This document shows positions 24,651 through 33,867 of a DNA stretch of 64,000 nucleotides, piece by piece. This stretch comes from Paraburkholderia mimosarum LMG 23256 = NBRC 106338 (GTDB lineage: Bacteria > Pseudomonadota > Gammaproteobacteria > Burkholderiales > Burkholderiaceae): positions 1 through 64,000 of the forward strand of contig NZ_BBJJ01000013.1 of the NCBI RefSeq assembly GCF_000739815.1. Direction: 5' to 3'. The stretch's first letter is position 1. Every line of letters starts with the position of its first letter. A program made the position numbers and the translations under genes. Under the pieces are notes generated by a model. It had not been told where the DNA came from. It did not search any database and saw nothing but the letters and a program-made list of their open reading frames with translations.

Positions 24651-24679
24651 CGGCCCCTGCAGGCGTGATGGCGGGGCCG
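24651..24679 (-). terminator. possible terminator downstream of the SYLF gene
   Basis: CGGCCCC (24651-24657) and GGGGCCG (24673-24679) form a 7-bp GC stem with a 15-base loop, starting 27 bases after the end of the minus-strand SYLF gene. The trailing sequence on that strand has only a short T-rich segment (GACTTTGG). It could terminate transcription weakly. Confidence 0.3.
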
Positions 24680-24705
24680 GGCCGGCCACGTCAGTACGAT
24701 CGACA

Positions 24706-25293
24706 TCAGATTTTCAGCCGGGAAATCTTGGCGCCTGACAGCGACACATCGCCCATCAGTCCGGCATTGGTCATCACAATGGCTTGAACCGGAGCGCTAG
24801 CCGTTGTCGTATCGATCTGGCCATTCGCGCCGACCTTCAGCAGCGCAACCGATCCTTCGCCGCCGACTGACCAGCCTTTCGAGTTGCGGAAGGAGGTGAG
24901 CGCGTCATGCGTCATGAACAGGAAGATGACCGCCTTCGATTGCGCACCTGCCTGCAGGCCAAATGAGCCCGCCGCCGTGCTGTAGTACCCGACCGTCTTG
25001 CCGCCTACCCGCAGAGCGCCTTGACCGTATTCTCCGCCCGCGACGAAACCGGCTTTGATCACGGACGGAAATACGAGGACGCCGTTCGCCTTGCTGACGA
25101 GCTCTTTCGAGCCTTCGACCGTCGCGTACAACCGCGACAGTGTTTCATTGACCTTTGCATCGATTTCATGACGCTTCGCCGCGTTGGACTCTGCCGCGAC
25201 CGCTTCATTTATCCCCGACGGGATTCTGGCCAGCGCCAGCCCCACGATCGTTAGCGTTGCGGCACCTGTCCTCAAAAAAGATCTTCTGCGCAT
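24706..25293 (-). CDS. SYLF (YSC84) domain lipid-binding protein, exported
   Basis: This is a predicted exported protein of 195 residues. The N terminus RRRSFLRTGAATLTIVGLA combines an arginine pair and a hydrophobic core, like a Sec or Tat signal. The SYLF domain covers about residues 50-195, with ANGVLVFPSVIKAGFVAGGE, GYYSTAAGSFGLQAGAQS and DALTSFRNSKGWSVGGE. Such domains bind phosphoinositides or other lipids; bacterial roles are poorly known. I chose the ATG at 25293 because GGAGGTGATC lies directly before it; a start five codons upstream would place that site inside the gene. It is monocistronic by layout. Confidence 0.85.
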   Translation of the reverse strand: MRRRSFLRTGAATLTIVGLALARIPSGINEAVAAESNAAKRHEIDAKVNETLSRLYATVEGSKELVSKANGVLVFPSVIKAGFVAGGEYGQGALRVGGKTVGYYSTAAGSFGLQAGAQSKAVIFLFMTHDALTSFRNSKGWSVGGEGSVALLKVGANGQIDTTTASAPVQAIVMTNAGLMGDVSLSGAKISRLKI

Positions 25294-25933
25294 GATCACC
25301 TCCATCAAGGGTTACGGTCGAATTCACTTCCTTTGGTAACTAGCCGGCACGCGGCCTTGCAATCAATGCGTTCGCTTTGTTGAGGGCATGACATAGTGGG
25401 ACTGAACGTTATTCGATCGAGCTGATCCAGCCGGGCTCCCGATTCGTCGTCCTGCCAACAATATTTGGCAGGCTCGCGCGTTGCGCAATAGGACTTAGGT
25501 CCAATAGGCGGGTCGCAGCTGCTGGCAGAAATGCGTCGGTGCTCCTGCCGCAATCGGCTATCGCCGCGTTCGGTGGCGCGAAGGCTGGCGGCTTACTGAA
25601 TTACTTCAGACGTTTGAGTGTGCGTGCGACGGGGTTTCGTGTCGGTGACCGTCTATGAATGACGAAAGGCTTTCAACGATGTGGACTCGACCCGGGACCC
25701 GATAGCAACCGCTGAGGTTGAAGAAAACCGGCAAGAGAATCTAGCCCGGTCCGCGAACACGGAGCCTCTGAGAAGTTATCAAACTGGGCCGCTCGCGCAT
25801 AATCGGCGACAAACCGTCGGATGTAAGTTGCTTCGTCTCGATGCAAACAGACACGTCCGCTTCTGCCGAACGTGCCTGTCAGCCTCGAAGCAGGTCGCCC
25901 ACTAGCCGGGCTGGCTGGCAGCACCCGCAGATC
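25294..25933. other. 640-base gene-free region with small hairpins
   Basis: No open frame here has credible codon use or a recognisable domain. The first part contains the promoter of the SYLF gene. A perfect 8-bp dyad lies at 25451-25472, and a smaller GGAC-TTAG-GTCC palindrome follows about 20 bases later. A small RNA or regulator site is possible. Nothing else is apparent up to the end of the dehydrogenase gene at 25934. Confidence 0.4.
25451..25472. repeat. perfect 8-bp inverted repeat
   Basis: CCTGCCAA and TTGGCAGG are exact complements separated by six bases. It would form a stable hairpin in RNA or a dyad for a dimeric protein. There is no U-run after it, so it is not a classical terminator. 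Confidence 0.45.
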
Positions 25934-26680
25934 TCACCGCATGCCGCCACTGGCGATGATATGTTCGCCCGTCAACCACTTCGCATCGTCCGACGCGAGG
26001 AAAACCGCGATCGACGCTACGTCTTCCGGTCTACCCACGCGTCCGAGTGGCGTCTGACTGACCGCTGAGGTTTCGAAATCCGAACCGATGACCCCGGCGC
26101 TTTCTGCGCCCTCAGTCACGATTACGCCCGGATTGATCGTATTCACACGGATCTTGCGCGGCCCGAGTTCGCGCGCGAGCGCGCCGGTGATCGAATCGAC
26201 TGCGCCCTTCGTGCCGCTGTAGACGGCGGTCGTAGCAGGCGTGATCGTCGAGACGACCGAGCTGACATTGATGATGCTGGCGCCCTCGCCAAGATACCTG
26301 GCGGCCGCCTGCGTGGTCAGCAGGACGCCGAGCACGTTGACGTCGAATTGCTTGCGGTATTGCGCTTCCGTGAACGCTTCGATGGGCGCGAACTCGTAGA
26401 CGCCCGAGTTGTTCACGAGGATGTCGAGACGGCCATACGTTTCGATCGTCGCGTCGACGATGCCTTTTACGTCGGCTGCCTTCGACACGTCGCCGCCCAC
26501 GGCAATCGCCTTGCCGCCTGCGGTGGTGATGGCGGACACAACGGCGTCCGCGCCGGTCTTGCTGCTCGCGTAGTTCACGACGACCGACGCCCCTTCGGCC
26601 GCGAGCGCCTTCGCGATGGCGGCGCCGATACCTTTCGACGCGCCGGTTACGACGGCCACCTTGCCTGTAAGCTTGCTCAT
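25934..26680 (-). CDS. short-chain dehydrogenase/reductase (FabG-like)
   Basis: This is an NAD(P)-dependent oxidoreductase of 248 residues. The cofactor loop is VVTGASKGIGAAIAKALAAE. The catalytic Tyr and Lys lie in TAVYSGTKGAVDSITG after the Ser of NVSSVVSTITP, and NTINPGVIVTEG and GEHIIASGGMR complete the fold. The substrate cannot be inferred. The start ATG at 26680 is preceded by GAGGTGAAGATC; an upstream in-frame extension to 26773 has no such site. It lies 171 bases downstream of the HD-domain gene in the same direction and may be the last gene of the catalase transcript. Confidence 0.88.
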   Translation of the reverse strand: MSKLTGKVAVVTGASKGIGAAIAKALAAEGASVVVNYASSKTGADAVVSAITTAGGKAIAVGGDVSKAADVKGIVDATIETYGRLDILVNNSGVYEFAPIEAFTEAQYRKQFDVNVLGVLLTTQAAARYLGEGASIINVSSVVSTITPATTAVYSGTKGAVDSITGALARELGPRKIRVNTINPGVIVTEGAESAGVIGSDFETSAVSQTPLGRVGRPEDVASIAVFLASDDAKWLTGEHIIASGGMR

Positions 26681-26851
26681 GATCTTCACCTCAGTATCAA
26701 TGAATCCGTTGATGGAAGCCGGCGTCGCGTCGCGCACGATGCGATCGCCAGTGTTTTCTACCAATGCGGTCATTTGTGCCGGTGCTATAACGAAGCGCTG
26801 AACGCATGGCGCGGCGCGAGTCGTCTCGCATCGAACCGCAGGATTTTTTCC

Positions 26852-27493
26852 TTAGCCTGGCCACGGCGAATTACGGATCACGGAGCAGAAATTCCCTCGG
26901 TGGAAATGCGGCTCCTTGTCGGCGATGACGTCTGCTTTCACGTTGCCGAAGGTGGTTTCCGGTTTGCGTTTGATGCCGTCATAGAACGCCTGCAGGATGT
27001 CTTCCTTGAAATGCGGCGGGCGAGGATGTGCGTGGGTCACCGCCTCGCGTTCTTCGGCGGAGAACTCGTGGTAGGTGAGCCCCAGCACATCCATCTCGAC
27101 GCCTGCGGTCACGAGAGCGACGATCGGGTGCATATGGCGCGGAATTCCCGGCGTGGTGTGCAACGCGATCGCGGTCCAGACGAGGTCGATGTCGGCCGCC
27201 GTGATACCCCGCGCCGACAGGAAGTCGCGGGCGGCATTGGCGCCATCGACTTCGAATCGTTCAGTCGCGCTGCTGTAGCCATCAACAAGTCCCACGTCAT
27301 GAAACATCGCGCCCGCGTACAGCAGTTCCGGATCGAACTTCAGCCCGCGGCGGTTTCCCTCCAGAGCACCGAACAGGAACACCCGGCTCGAATGATGAAA
27401 CAGCAGCGAGCTTGAAGTGTCGCGCACGAACTCGGTAATTTCCCGTGCAAGTTGACTGTCGGGCACTTTCACATCCTGAATGAACTGTGACAT
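26852..27493 (-). CDS. HD-domain phosphohydrolase-like protein (cyanamide-hydratase-like)
   Basis: This is a protein of 213 residues with an HD metal-binding domain: a first histidine in LFHHSSRVFLFG, the HD pair in GAMFHDVGLVDGYSSAT and later histidines in IALHTTPGIPRHMHPIVAL. This spacing resembles cyanamide-hydratase-like HD proteins, with no catalytic evidence for that activity here. It begins 37 bases after the catalase gene in the same direction, so co-transcription under peroxide stress is likely. The ATG at 27493 has GAAGGAGAAAG before it. Confidence 0.85.
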   Translation of the reverse strand: MSQFIQDVKVPDSQLAREITEFVRDTSSSLLFHHSSRVFLFGALEGNRRGLKFDPELLYAGAMFHDVGLVDGYSSATERFEVDGANAARDFLSARGITAADIDLVWTAIALHTTPGIPRHMHPIVALVTAGVEMDVLGLTYHEFSAEEREAVTHAHPRPPHFKEDILQAFYDGIKRKPETTFGNVKADVIADKEPHFHRGNFCSVIRNSPWPG

Positions 27494-27529
27494 CGAGCTT
27501 TCTCCTTCAAGGTTCGAATGGGTAAGACG

Positions 27530-28999
27530 CTAGCGCGTTGCTGCCGGTCCACCGAGCTTCGCCAGGGCTTCGCGAATGCCCGCGCCGTATTCCGGGTCGG
27601 CTTTCGCACAGTTGGCAATGTGGCGGTCCTGGATATGCGCGTGGACACCGACGATCTGGCGGGCGGTGTTGTCGAACAGCACCTGCTGCTGTTCTTTGCT
27701 CATCAGACGGAACAGATCGCCGGGTTGCGCGAAGTGATCCTCGTCCACGCGGTGATCCCAATGCGCCGCATCGCCTTCTATTCGCAGCGCCGGCTCATGC
27801 AGGCCGGGCTGAACTTCCCACTCGTGGACACTGTTCGGGTAATAGGACGGCGTGCCGCCGAGGTTGCCGTCGGTGCGCATCGCGCCGTCGCGGTGATAAC
27901 TGTGAACGGGGCACTTCGGCGCGTTGACGGGGATGTGATTGAAGTTCACGCCGAGCCGATACCGTTGCGTATCGCCATAGGAGAACAGGCGCGCCTGAAG
28001 CATCTTGTCGGGCGAGAAGCCGATTCCGGGGACCACGTTCGCCGGCGAGAACGCCGCCTGTTCGACCTCGGCGAAGTAGTTATCGGGGTTGCGGTTCAGT
28101 TCGAGAGCGCCGACTTCGATCAGCGGAAAATCGCCCTTTGGCCAGACCTTGGTGAGATCGAACGGGTTGAACGGCAGCGACTTTGCCTGTTCGTCATTCA
28201 TCACCTGGACATGGAGCGTCCAGCGGGGAAACTCGCCGCGCTCGATGCTCTCGAAAAGATCGCGGCCATGCGTCTCGCGGTCCTTCCCCACGAGGTTTTC
28301 GGCTTCGGCGTCGGTGAGGTTCGCGATGCCTTGCTGGGTGCGCAGGTGAAACTTTACCCACGTCCGCTGGTTCTCCGCATCGACAAAGCTGAACGTGTGG
28401 CTGCCAAAGCCGTGCATGTGGCGATAGCTGCGCGGAATGCCTCGATCGCTCATGACGATCGTGACCTGGTGCAACGCCTCCGGCAGGAGCGACCAGAAGT
28501 CCCAGTTGCTGTTGGCGTTGCGCAATCCCGTACGCGGGTCGCGCTTGATTGCGTGGTTCAGATCGGGAAAGCGCAACGGGTCGCGGAAAAAGAACACAGG
28601 CGTGTTGTTGCCCACGATGTCCCAGTTTCCTTCTTCCGTGTAGAACTTCACCGCGAAGCCACGGATGTCGCGTTCGGCGTCGGCGGCGCCACGCTCTCCG
28701 GCCACGGTCGAGAACCGCAGGAATACCGGCGTCGTCTTGCCGACCTCGGAAAACAACTTCGCTTTCGTGTAGCGCGTGATGTCATGCGTGACCGTGAACA
28801 CGCCGTGCGCGCCCGATCCTTTGGCGTGCATGCGCCGCTCGGGAATAACTTCGCGGTCGAAGTGCGCGAGTTTCTCGATCAGCCAGATGTCCTGCAAGAG
28901 CGCCGGACCACGCGGTCCAGCCGTTTCGATGTTCAGATTGTCGACAACGGGCGCACCCGTTGCGTGACCAAGACGCTCAGACGTATCGCGATTTGTCAT
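27530..28999 (-). CDS. monofunctional heme catalase
   Basis: This cytoplasmic catalase decomposes hydrogen peroxide. The 489-residue length matches small-subunit clade enzymes. The essential histidine is in [19 protein letters not shown], the distal asparagine in [20 protein letters not shown], and the heme-ligand tyrosine in [17 protein letters not shown]. No C-terminal class I amidotransferase domain is present. It is transcribed after an AraC-type regulator in the same direction, and an HD-domain gene follows. The upstream region carries two dyads (29040-29077 and 29167-29184) that could be operator sites. Confidence 0.95.
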   Translation of the reverse strand: MTNRDTSERLGHATGAPVVDNLNIETAGPRGPALLQDIWLIEKLAHFDREVIPERRMHAKGSGAHGVFTVTHDITRYTKAKLFSEVGKTTPVFLRFSTVAGERGAADAERDIRGFAVKFYTEEGNWDIVGNNTPVFFFRDPLRFPDLNHAIKRDPRTGLRNANSNWDFWSLLPEALHQVTIVMSDRGIPRSYRHMHGFGSHTFSFVDAENQRTWVKFHLRTQQGIANLTDAEAENLVGKDRETHGRDLFESIERGEFPRWTLHVQVMNDEQAKSLPFNPFDLTKVWPKGDFPLIEVGALELNRNPDNYFAEVEQAAFSPANVVPGIGFSPDKMLQARLFSYGDTQRYRLGVNFNHIPVNAPKCPVHSYHRDGAMRTDGNLGGTPSYYPNSVHEWEVQPGLHEPALRIEGDAAHWDHRVDEDHFAQPGDLFRLMSKEQQQVLFDNTARQIVGVHAHIQDRHIANCAKADPEYGAGIREALAKLGGPAATR

Positions 29000-29039
29000 G
29001 CGACGACTCCAGGAGGGATGGGCAATGCAGGCGCAGCGC

Positions 29040-29077
29040 CGTAGCGTTTCGCGAAGGCGCGCGAGCGAAGCGCTACG
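29040..29077. promoter_or_regulatory. 13-bp inverted repeat upstream of the catalase gene
   Basis: CGTAGCGTTTCGC at 29040-29052 pairs with GCGAAGCGCTACG at 29065-29077, with one G-T mismatch and a 12-base spacer. It starts 41 bases before the catalase start codon. It could be an operator for the neighbouring AraC-type regulator or a leader-RNA hairpin. There is no U-run, so a terminator is unlikely. Confidence 0.45.
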
Positions 29078-29166
29078 GACAATCAGCGTGCTATTTCTGC
29101 GGGCGTCACGAAGCGACGTGTTTCGTAACGTTGGTCACTCGATCAGCGGGTGATGAGCGGCCGGAG

Positions 29167-29184
29167 ACATCGATTTTTCGATGT
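29167..29184. promoter_or_regulatory. 7-bp perfect dyad with T4 loop upstream of catalase
   Basis: ACATCGA and TCGATGT flank TTTT. The element sits between the regulator gene and the catalase gene, about 170 bases upstream of the catalase start and about 76 bases downstream of the regulator stop. It could be an activator site. It is short enough that chance cannot be excluded. Confidence 0.35.
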
Positions 29185-29259
29185 GGAGACAGCGTACCTG
29201 TTTGGGGCAGGGCCGATCTTGGACAAAACAACGATTCGATGGATAAAGCGCGTGCGGTG

Positions 29260-30198
29260 CTAGCGTGACCGGTTGTGCAGACGCCATTCCTTCGGCCCAC
29301 ATCCTTCGAGGCGCGAAAACACGCGTGAAAAATGGCTCTGGTCGAAAAAGCCGCAGTCTGACGCAATGGTCGCAAGGCTCGCATCCGATTCGCGCAATTG
29401 GGATTTGGCGCGTTCTATGCGGCGCTTTAGCAGCCACTGATGCGGCGTACTTCCGGTGGTTTGCTTGAATGCCTCACTGAAGTGGCTCGTGGAGAAACCG
29501 CACTGGCGCGCGAGGTCGATGATCGACGGATTGCCGTGCAGGTGAGCGGCGAAAAAATCCTCAATGCGCCGCATCTGCCAGGGCGCGAGGCTGGCGCGGC
29601 GCGTGCGGATCGATGGATCGGCTTTGCCGTAGCGGGTGATGACATGCTCGCAAAAAGCGAGGGCGATGTAATCGACAAATAGCGAACTCGTCAGATCGGG
29701 CTGCTGGAGAACGGCCTGTAGCGTGTGCGCAAGACGAAACAGCACCGGGTCGCTTGCACCGAGAGTCGCCTGTACCAGCCCGCCGATGCGCCGCCGCCCT
29801 TTCTGATCGGTGAATTCTTCGATCGCGCTCTGGGCGAGAAAGAGCCGCATCGTATCGAACGGCATGTCGAGGCGACGCGTGGGCGCCGAGCGCAGGTCGA
29901 GCAGATAGCAGGCACCGGGCCTGCACGACGTTGAAGCATCGAGATTGCCGCTTGAACCGCGTATGCCCGGATCAGGGCTCGAAATGAGTGGCATCTGGAA
30001 GACGAACGCTTCCTCCGGTTGCGGCGTCAACGAGCGTCCCGGTTGCGGCCGCATGTTGGTGAGCCGCGTGAACGAGATTGGCTGCCCCTGCGAAAAGACT
30101 TCAGCTCGCACGGTGGGCGCTTCCCGCAGTAGAAACCGTTTGGCGAGGGTGTCGTCTGGAGAAGCCTGCCCAGGGTTACTAGAACTCCGGTGGTTCAT
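29260..30198 (-). CDS. AraC-family transcriptional regulator
   Basis: This is a regulator of 312 residues. The N-terminal two thirds resemble an AraC_binding_2 type sensor domain (for example GACYLLDLRSAPTRRLDMPFDTMR, read as GACYLLDLRSAP then TRRLDMPFDTMR). The C terminus, about residues 205-305, has two helix-turn-helix units, SIIDLARQCGFSTSHFSEAF and SLATIASDCGFFDQSHFSRV. Its gene precedes the catalase gene in the same direction after 260 bases that carry two dyads, so regulation of catalase is a reasonable inference. The ATG at 30198 begins MNHRSSSNPG. Confidence 0.88.
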   Translation of the reverse strand: MNHRSSSNPGQASPDDTLAKRFLLREAPTVRAEVFSQGQPISFTRLTNMRPQPGRSLTPQPEEAFVFQMPLISSPDPGIRGSSGNLDASTSCRPGACYLLDLRSAPTRRLDMPFDTMRLFLAQSAIEEFTDQKGRRRIGGLVQATLGASDPVLFRLAHTLQAVLQQPDLTSSLFVDYIALAFCEHVITRYGKADPSIRTRRASLAPWQMRRIEDFFAAHLHGNPSIIDLARQCGFSTSHFSEAFKQTTGSTPHQWLLKRRIERAKSQLRESDASLATIASDCGFFDQSHFSRVFSRLEGCGPKEWRLHNRSR

Positions 30199-30481
30199 TC
30201 GTCGCGCCTGTGAGTGCCCCCGTGCAAGCGTTGATGCCGTTGCCTGGCGGCTGGATCAAATGAAAGCAGGCCTAATCTAGCGCAGTTTGGTGACTGCCGC
30301 GCGACCGATGACTCCGCGCACAACAATGGTGCGCGCTGGGCATTCGAGATCCCACAATGTGCGCAATCGAGGATGGCGCTATAACTGCCGTTTGAATGTC
30401 ACGGATAGGCAGGCTGCGAACGACGGTTCCTGGAGTAGCGAGCTTGCAAAAGCGGACGGTCAGGAGCAGCCGATGGACCGG

Positions 30482-31219
30482 TCACTGCTTTGTTTGGGCT
30501 TCTGTGGCCTTCTTCCGAAGTTGGGTCATTAGGGACGTCAATTCAGCCGCGCCAAGCTCTTGAACTGTTTTTTGCAAGTCGGTGCTCGCTTGCACCTCGG
30601 CCTTTGCCTCTTCTGATTGGCCCTTGCAGTTTGTGAGCCACACCTCCTTTGCCTTAGCCAGGTCGGAGGATGCTCCCGCTTCTTCCAGTACTTCACGCGT
30701 CTTCTTATACGGTGGTGTTGGATTAGATATGTAATAAGGCTGTGTTACTAACATCGGCACAAACTTGAACGGATTTTCGACAACTGCAGGCTTGTATGCC
30801 CACAAACTCTGCCTCATCGACAAATTCGCGGCGATCCACGGTGTCACGCCCATATCATCCGCGTCGTTGATATGGGCCCTTACAAGGCTGGATGTGAGCA
30901 GCGCTGCTACAACGTTTGGGTAGCCCATGTAGGCAGCGGCCGCTAGAGGAGACTGCTTGCCTTTTTCTTTCGCAAGAAGTCCATCGGTCGCCCCCGCCGC
31001 TACATACTGGCGGACTTCCTCGGCTGCCTTTGCTTCGGCGGCGATCATATCGTCGACTTTGCCGCTCGTTTCTCCCAGAACGTATATGCGGTCGGCCAGC
31101 GAGTTGAGCACGGCCGCAGGATCGCGTTGCGCATCTGCGGCGGTCGCAGCGCACGAAATCAATGTTGAAACCAGCAACACGGCAGCATGTACGGGTAAAA
31201 CTTTGGCAAGGTTATTCAT
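30482..31219 (-). CDS. exported ankyrin-repeat-like protein
   Basis: This is a predicted periplasmic protein of 245 residues. A signal peptide spans about residues 1-28 (VLPVHAAVLLVSTLISCAA, then ATA). The middle has one or two ankyrin-like units, QSPLAAAAYMGYPNVVAALL and MGVTPWIAANLS. The C-terminal 70 residues are a charged, coiled-coil-like helix rich in Glu, Ala and Lys. No enzymatic motif is seen. The ATG at 31219 gives a good signal; the longer in-frame extension to 31543 does not look coding. Local base composition upstream is AT-rich, unlike the neighbouring genes. Confidence 0.7.
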   Translation of the reverse strand: MNNLAKVLPVHAAVLLVSTLISCAATAADAQRDPAAVLNSLADRIYVLGETSGKVDDMIAAEAKAAEEVRQYVAAGATDGLLAKEKGKQSPLAAAAYMGYPNVVAALLTSSLVRAHINDADDMGVTPWIAANLSMRQSLWAYKPAVVENPFKFVPMLVTQPYYISNPTPPYKKTREVLEEAGASSDLAKAKEVWLTNCKGQSEEAKAEVQASTDLQKTVQELGAAELTSLMTQLRKKATEAQTKQ

Positions 31220-31550
31220 GATTTTTATTGACCGTACTTTTGACAAATTATTGAACAACAATGGTAGCTCGAGTACTGACCTCAACTTGTCATATGCTCG
31301 CAAATCTGAATGTTCGCTGCGACACGGATTTTGGCGCGTTGGCGCGCGATTCGTAGCCATCGCCCAATGGCCGAAAGTGGCCGCCCCCCGGCCTGACGCC
31401 ATAGCGCGGCGATCACCCCAAGCGCGCTCCCGTGAAGGAGGCACGATCCGCCCCACCGATCCTACGACATTCAGCCCCAGCGGATCGCTCACAACACTGT
31501 GGAATGACCGTGCCGCTGCGCGGAAACCGTAAGCCGTGCACAATCACCCT
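31220..31550. other. 331-base divergent intergenic region
   Basis: No gene is apparent. The first 100 bases are AT-rich and probably hold the promoter of the ankyrin-like gene on the minus strand. The rest is GC-rich and leads into the DUF3820 gene. No conserved operator or hairpin stands out. Confidence 0.35.
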
Positions 31551-31766
31551 ATGCAAGCCCCCGACCTCGAACGCCTCGTCATGCTCACCATGCCCTTCGG
31601 CAAATACAAAGGGCGACTCATTGCCGACCTGCCTGGGCATTACCTCAATTGGTTCGCCCGCGAAGGGTTCCCGCGAAACGAACTCGGCAGATTGCTCACG
31701 CTGATGCACGAGATCGACCATAACGGCCTGCGGGGTTTGATCGATCCGTTGCGCAAACGCGGATAA
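31551..31766 (+). CDS. DUF3820 family small protein
   Basis: This is a cytoplasmic protein of 71 residues matching the DUF3820 pattern MPFGKYKGRLIADLPGHYLN, followed by WFAREGFPRNELGRLL. The family is sometimes named quorum-sensing-regulated virulence factor; its function is not defined. I chose the ATG at 31551 (MQAPDLERLV); GTG at 31536 would add five residues. It stands alone between divergent neighbours. Confidence 0.8.
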   Translation: MQAPDLERLVMLTMPFGKYKGRLIADLPGHYLNWFAREGFPRNELGRLLTLMHEIDHNGLRGLIDPLRKRG

Positions 31767-32015
31767 CGCCAGTCAGGCGCCATGAAACGTCGCGCTCGTT
31801 TGGACGATGTCGCGAACGCTTAACTTCGCATCCTTTTTGCCGTAATCACGGACTAAGCGGCGGTCTTGCCAACGCCGTGAGTTCCATTTGCCAGTCAGAA
31901 CGCGAGCGGGGCCACTCATTGACAAAACGCAGCAGGCCCAGGGTTTGCCCCGATTAAAATATGCAAGATGCATTCCGTAATACAGGATTCCCACCCGGAG
32001 GCCAGCCTTTTGCAC

Positions 32016-32552
32016 ATGAAACCGCTAACGTTTGCGCAGAGATTATGGAGAGGGGCCACACCCACGCCTCGCCCAAGCACGGCTGAAGAGAACATTCGAC
32101 GCGAAGACCGCAGGCTCGCTTTCCTTGGCAATGGTGGCCGCGTGACGGTGGCGGCTTTTGTCTGCATCCTCGCAGCATGCGGAAATAACGTTTCCGATTC
32201 GGATATCCAGTTCATCACGGCTGGCATGCCGCCGCAGTTCGAGGCGCTCCGCATGTACGGCGCGGTCCCCCATCACGACGGCTCGATCGGCACGTCCTCT
32301 CATGGACTCCAACAGGGCTGCGAAGCGACCATACGCGAGCCCGGCGGTCCTTTTCGCGAGTCCGTGATTCTGGATAGCCAGTCGGCCGAATACTTCGAAC
32401 TCGAAGTTTCCCGCACGCCAGACGGATGGTCCGTCACGACGGACGGCCTCGCCGCACCGAGCGGCAATTCCGTGGGGCTTCGCACCCAGTTCACGAACTG
32501 TCTTGCCGCAATCAAGGACAAGTACCGGGCAGAACCGGACAAGGTCAAGTGA
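32016..32552 (+). CDS. unknown exported or lipid-anchored protein
   Basis: I do not recognise the family. The frame encodes 178 residues. A hydrophobic stretch with a lipobox-like end, VTVAAFVCILAACGNN, lies about 45 residues after the ATG at 32016, so either the N-terminal part is an unusually long cytoplasmic tail or the true start lies further in. The mature part contains paired cysteines (QGCEATI and FTNCLAAI) and a strand-rich pattern, consistent with a periplasmic lipoprotein. An in-frame ATG at 31968 would extend the tail further. It ends 68 bases before the convergent acyltransferase gene. Confidence 0.6.
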   Translation: MKPLTFAQRLWRGATPTPRPSTAEENIRREDRRLAFLGNGGRVTVAAFVCILAACGNNVSDSDIQFITAGMPPQFEALRMYGAVPHHDGSIGTSSHGLQQGCEATIREPGGPFRESVILDSQSAEYFELEVSRTPDGWSVTTDGLAAPSGNSVGLRTQFTNCLAAIKDKYRAEPDKVK

Positions 32553-32620
32553 GCCTTGAAATCCAGGCTCCTCGTAACGTGCTCAGCGCGCAAACCCGCT
32601 CATAGCGCCACGCGCGTGCA

Positions 32621-33607
32621 CTAACGCAGTTCGGACTCCGACGGTTCCAGCACACTGCGCAGTTTGCCGAGGAGCCAGTTGATCAACGCGTTGTTGTGCC
32701 GGTAATGATTCCACGTGGGTATCTGACGCGCACCGAGAATGCGTTTGAACTCATAGGACGTCGCGCCCAGCTCGATTTGCGCATAGCCTTCACGAATGCC
32801 GAAATCCACCGTGCGAATGAACATGGCGAAGTACAAGCCGTAGTCAAGGCTCCTTGCGTAATCCAGCCCTATGTAGCGGTTGACCAGGTGGCGCCCTTTG
32901 CCGATCAACTGCGTGAACCCGATCAGCTCGTCTCCCAGGAAGAACAGCAAATAATGGCTGAGGCTGCGGGTATTGGCGAAATATTCCGGCGTCAGCTTTT
33001 CGAATTTCAACTCGGCTTTTTGCCAGGTGTTCAGATATAGCTGATACACCTTGTCGACCAGATGATCGGGTAAACCGGCGCACTCTTCGTAGCGGAGCGC
33101 AGCGGCTTTTTTCAGCTTGCGCTTGAGCAGATTTCTGCGGTCGCTCTTCATCGCCGCGTAGTAGTCCGGGCCGATTTCCAGCACGGGAACGGGCAGGCCT
33201 TTTGCCGCCACGAAACCCCGCAGCGGCAAGTGCTCTTCGAATCCCTTATAGGCGAGCAAACTGCCTTTTTTCGCGAGCGCCGTGCTGATGGCTGCGAGCG
33301 TCTCCTCGGAGACTTCGCCGTGAATGCGGCCCGCGTCCACGGTCGGGTGCCCGATACAGGCCAGCTTGAAGCGGATCCAGCTCAAACTGCGCTTCAGCCA
33401 GCCGTTGGGAAGCAGGGTATTGAGGCGGAAATCCATAACGAAGTAGGGAGCCACGGTGACGATCGTGCCTTCGCGGTAGACGGCGAAATAACCGAAGCTG
33501 AAATCGTCCAGCCGAGCCGTCTGGAAGGCCTCATAAAACTCGGCCCCTTCCGGCTCGTCGCGCAGGAACCCTTCTGGCGGGGTCGTCAGATCCTCGATGT
33601 GCAGCAT
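32621..33607 (-). CDS. predicted GNAT-fold N-acyltransferase
   Basis: This is a protein of 328 residues resembling the COG3146/FemAB-like group of predicted N-acyltransferases with a GNAT fold. Characteristic stretches are GSLLAYKGFEEHLPLRGF, KVYQLYLNTWQKAELKFEKL and the acyl-CoA-proximal GDELIGFTQLIGKGRHLVNR followed by YIGLDYARSLDYGLYF. The substrate is unknown; relatives are sometimes linked to cell-wall or lipid acylation. The start ATG at 33607 (MLHIEDLTTP) is preferred over an unrelated-looking extension to 33697. It lies 260 bases from the T6SS spike gene and may be unrelated to it. Confidence 0.75.
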   Translation of the reverse strand: MLHIEDLTTPPEGFLRDEPEGAEFYEAFQTARLDDFSFGYFAVYREGTIVTVAPYFVMDFRLNTLLPNGWLKRSLSWIRFKLACIGHPTVDAGRIHGEVSEETLAAISTALAKKGSLLAYKGFEEHLPLRGFVAAKGLPVPVLEIGPDYYAAMKSDRRNLLKRKLKKAAALRYEECAGLPDHLVDKVYQLYLNTWQKAELKFEKLTPEYFANTRSLSHYLLFFLGDELIGFTQLIGKGRHLVNRYIGLDYARSLDYGLYFAMFIRTVDFGIREGYAQIELGATSYEFKRILGARQIPTWNHYRHNNALINWLLGKLRSVLEPSESELR

Positions 33608-33867
33608 GCGTGGCCGTCCTCTTTCTGATTGCTTGCTGGCTTGCGCCTCGCAACTTATGTAATGGGAAACGCCGACAGGGTGTGCACCTCGCGGCAATCC
33701 CGGTTGCCGGGCACCGATTGTCTGCGATCTTCAGGGCGTTGTCGAATCAGGCGGTCTGGCCGCAAGCCGCCGTGGCGGTCCTGCCTCGGCGGGTACGCAA
33801 TCGAAGCTTGCGTGCGCCCGCAGCGTCGCGCGAGATCGCGCGGCGGCTATCCTTCGCGCAGAAAGCG

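Noticed and set aside
33690..33712. Short dyad CGGCAA/TTGCCG between the acyltransferase and the PAAR-like gene considered as a terminator
   Set aside because: The stem is only six base pairs and no T-run follows on either strand.
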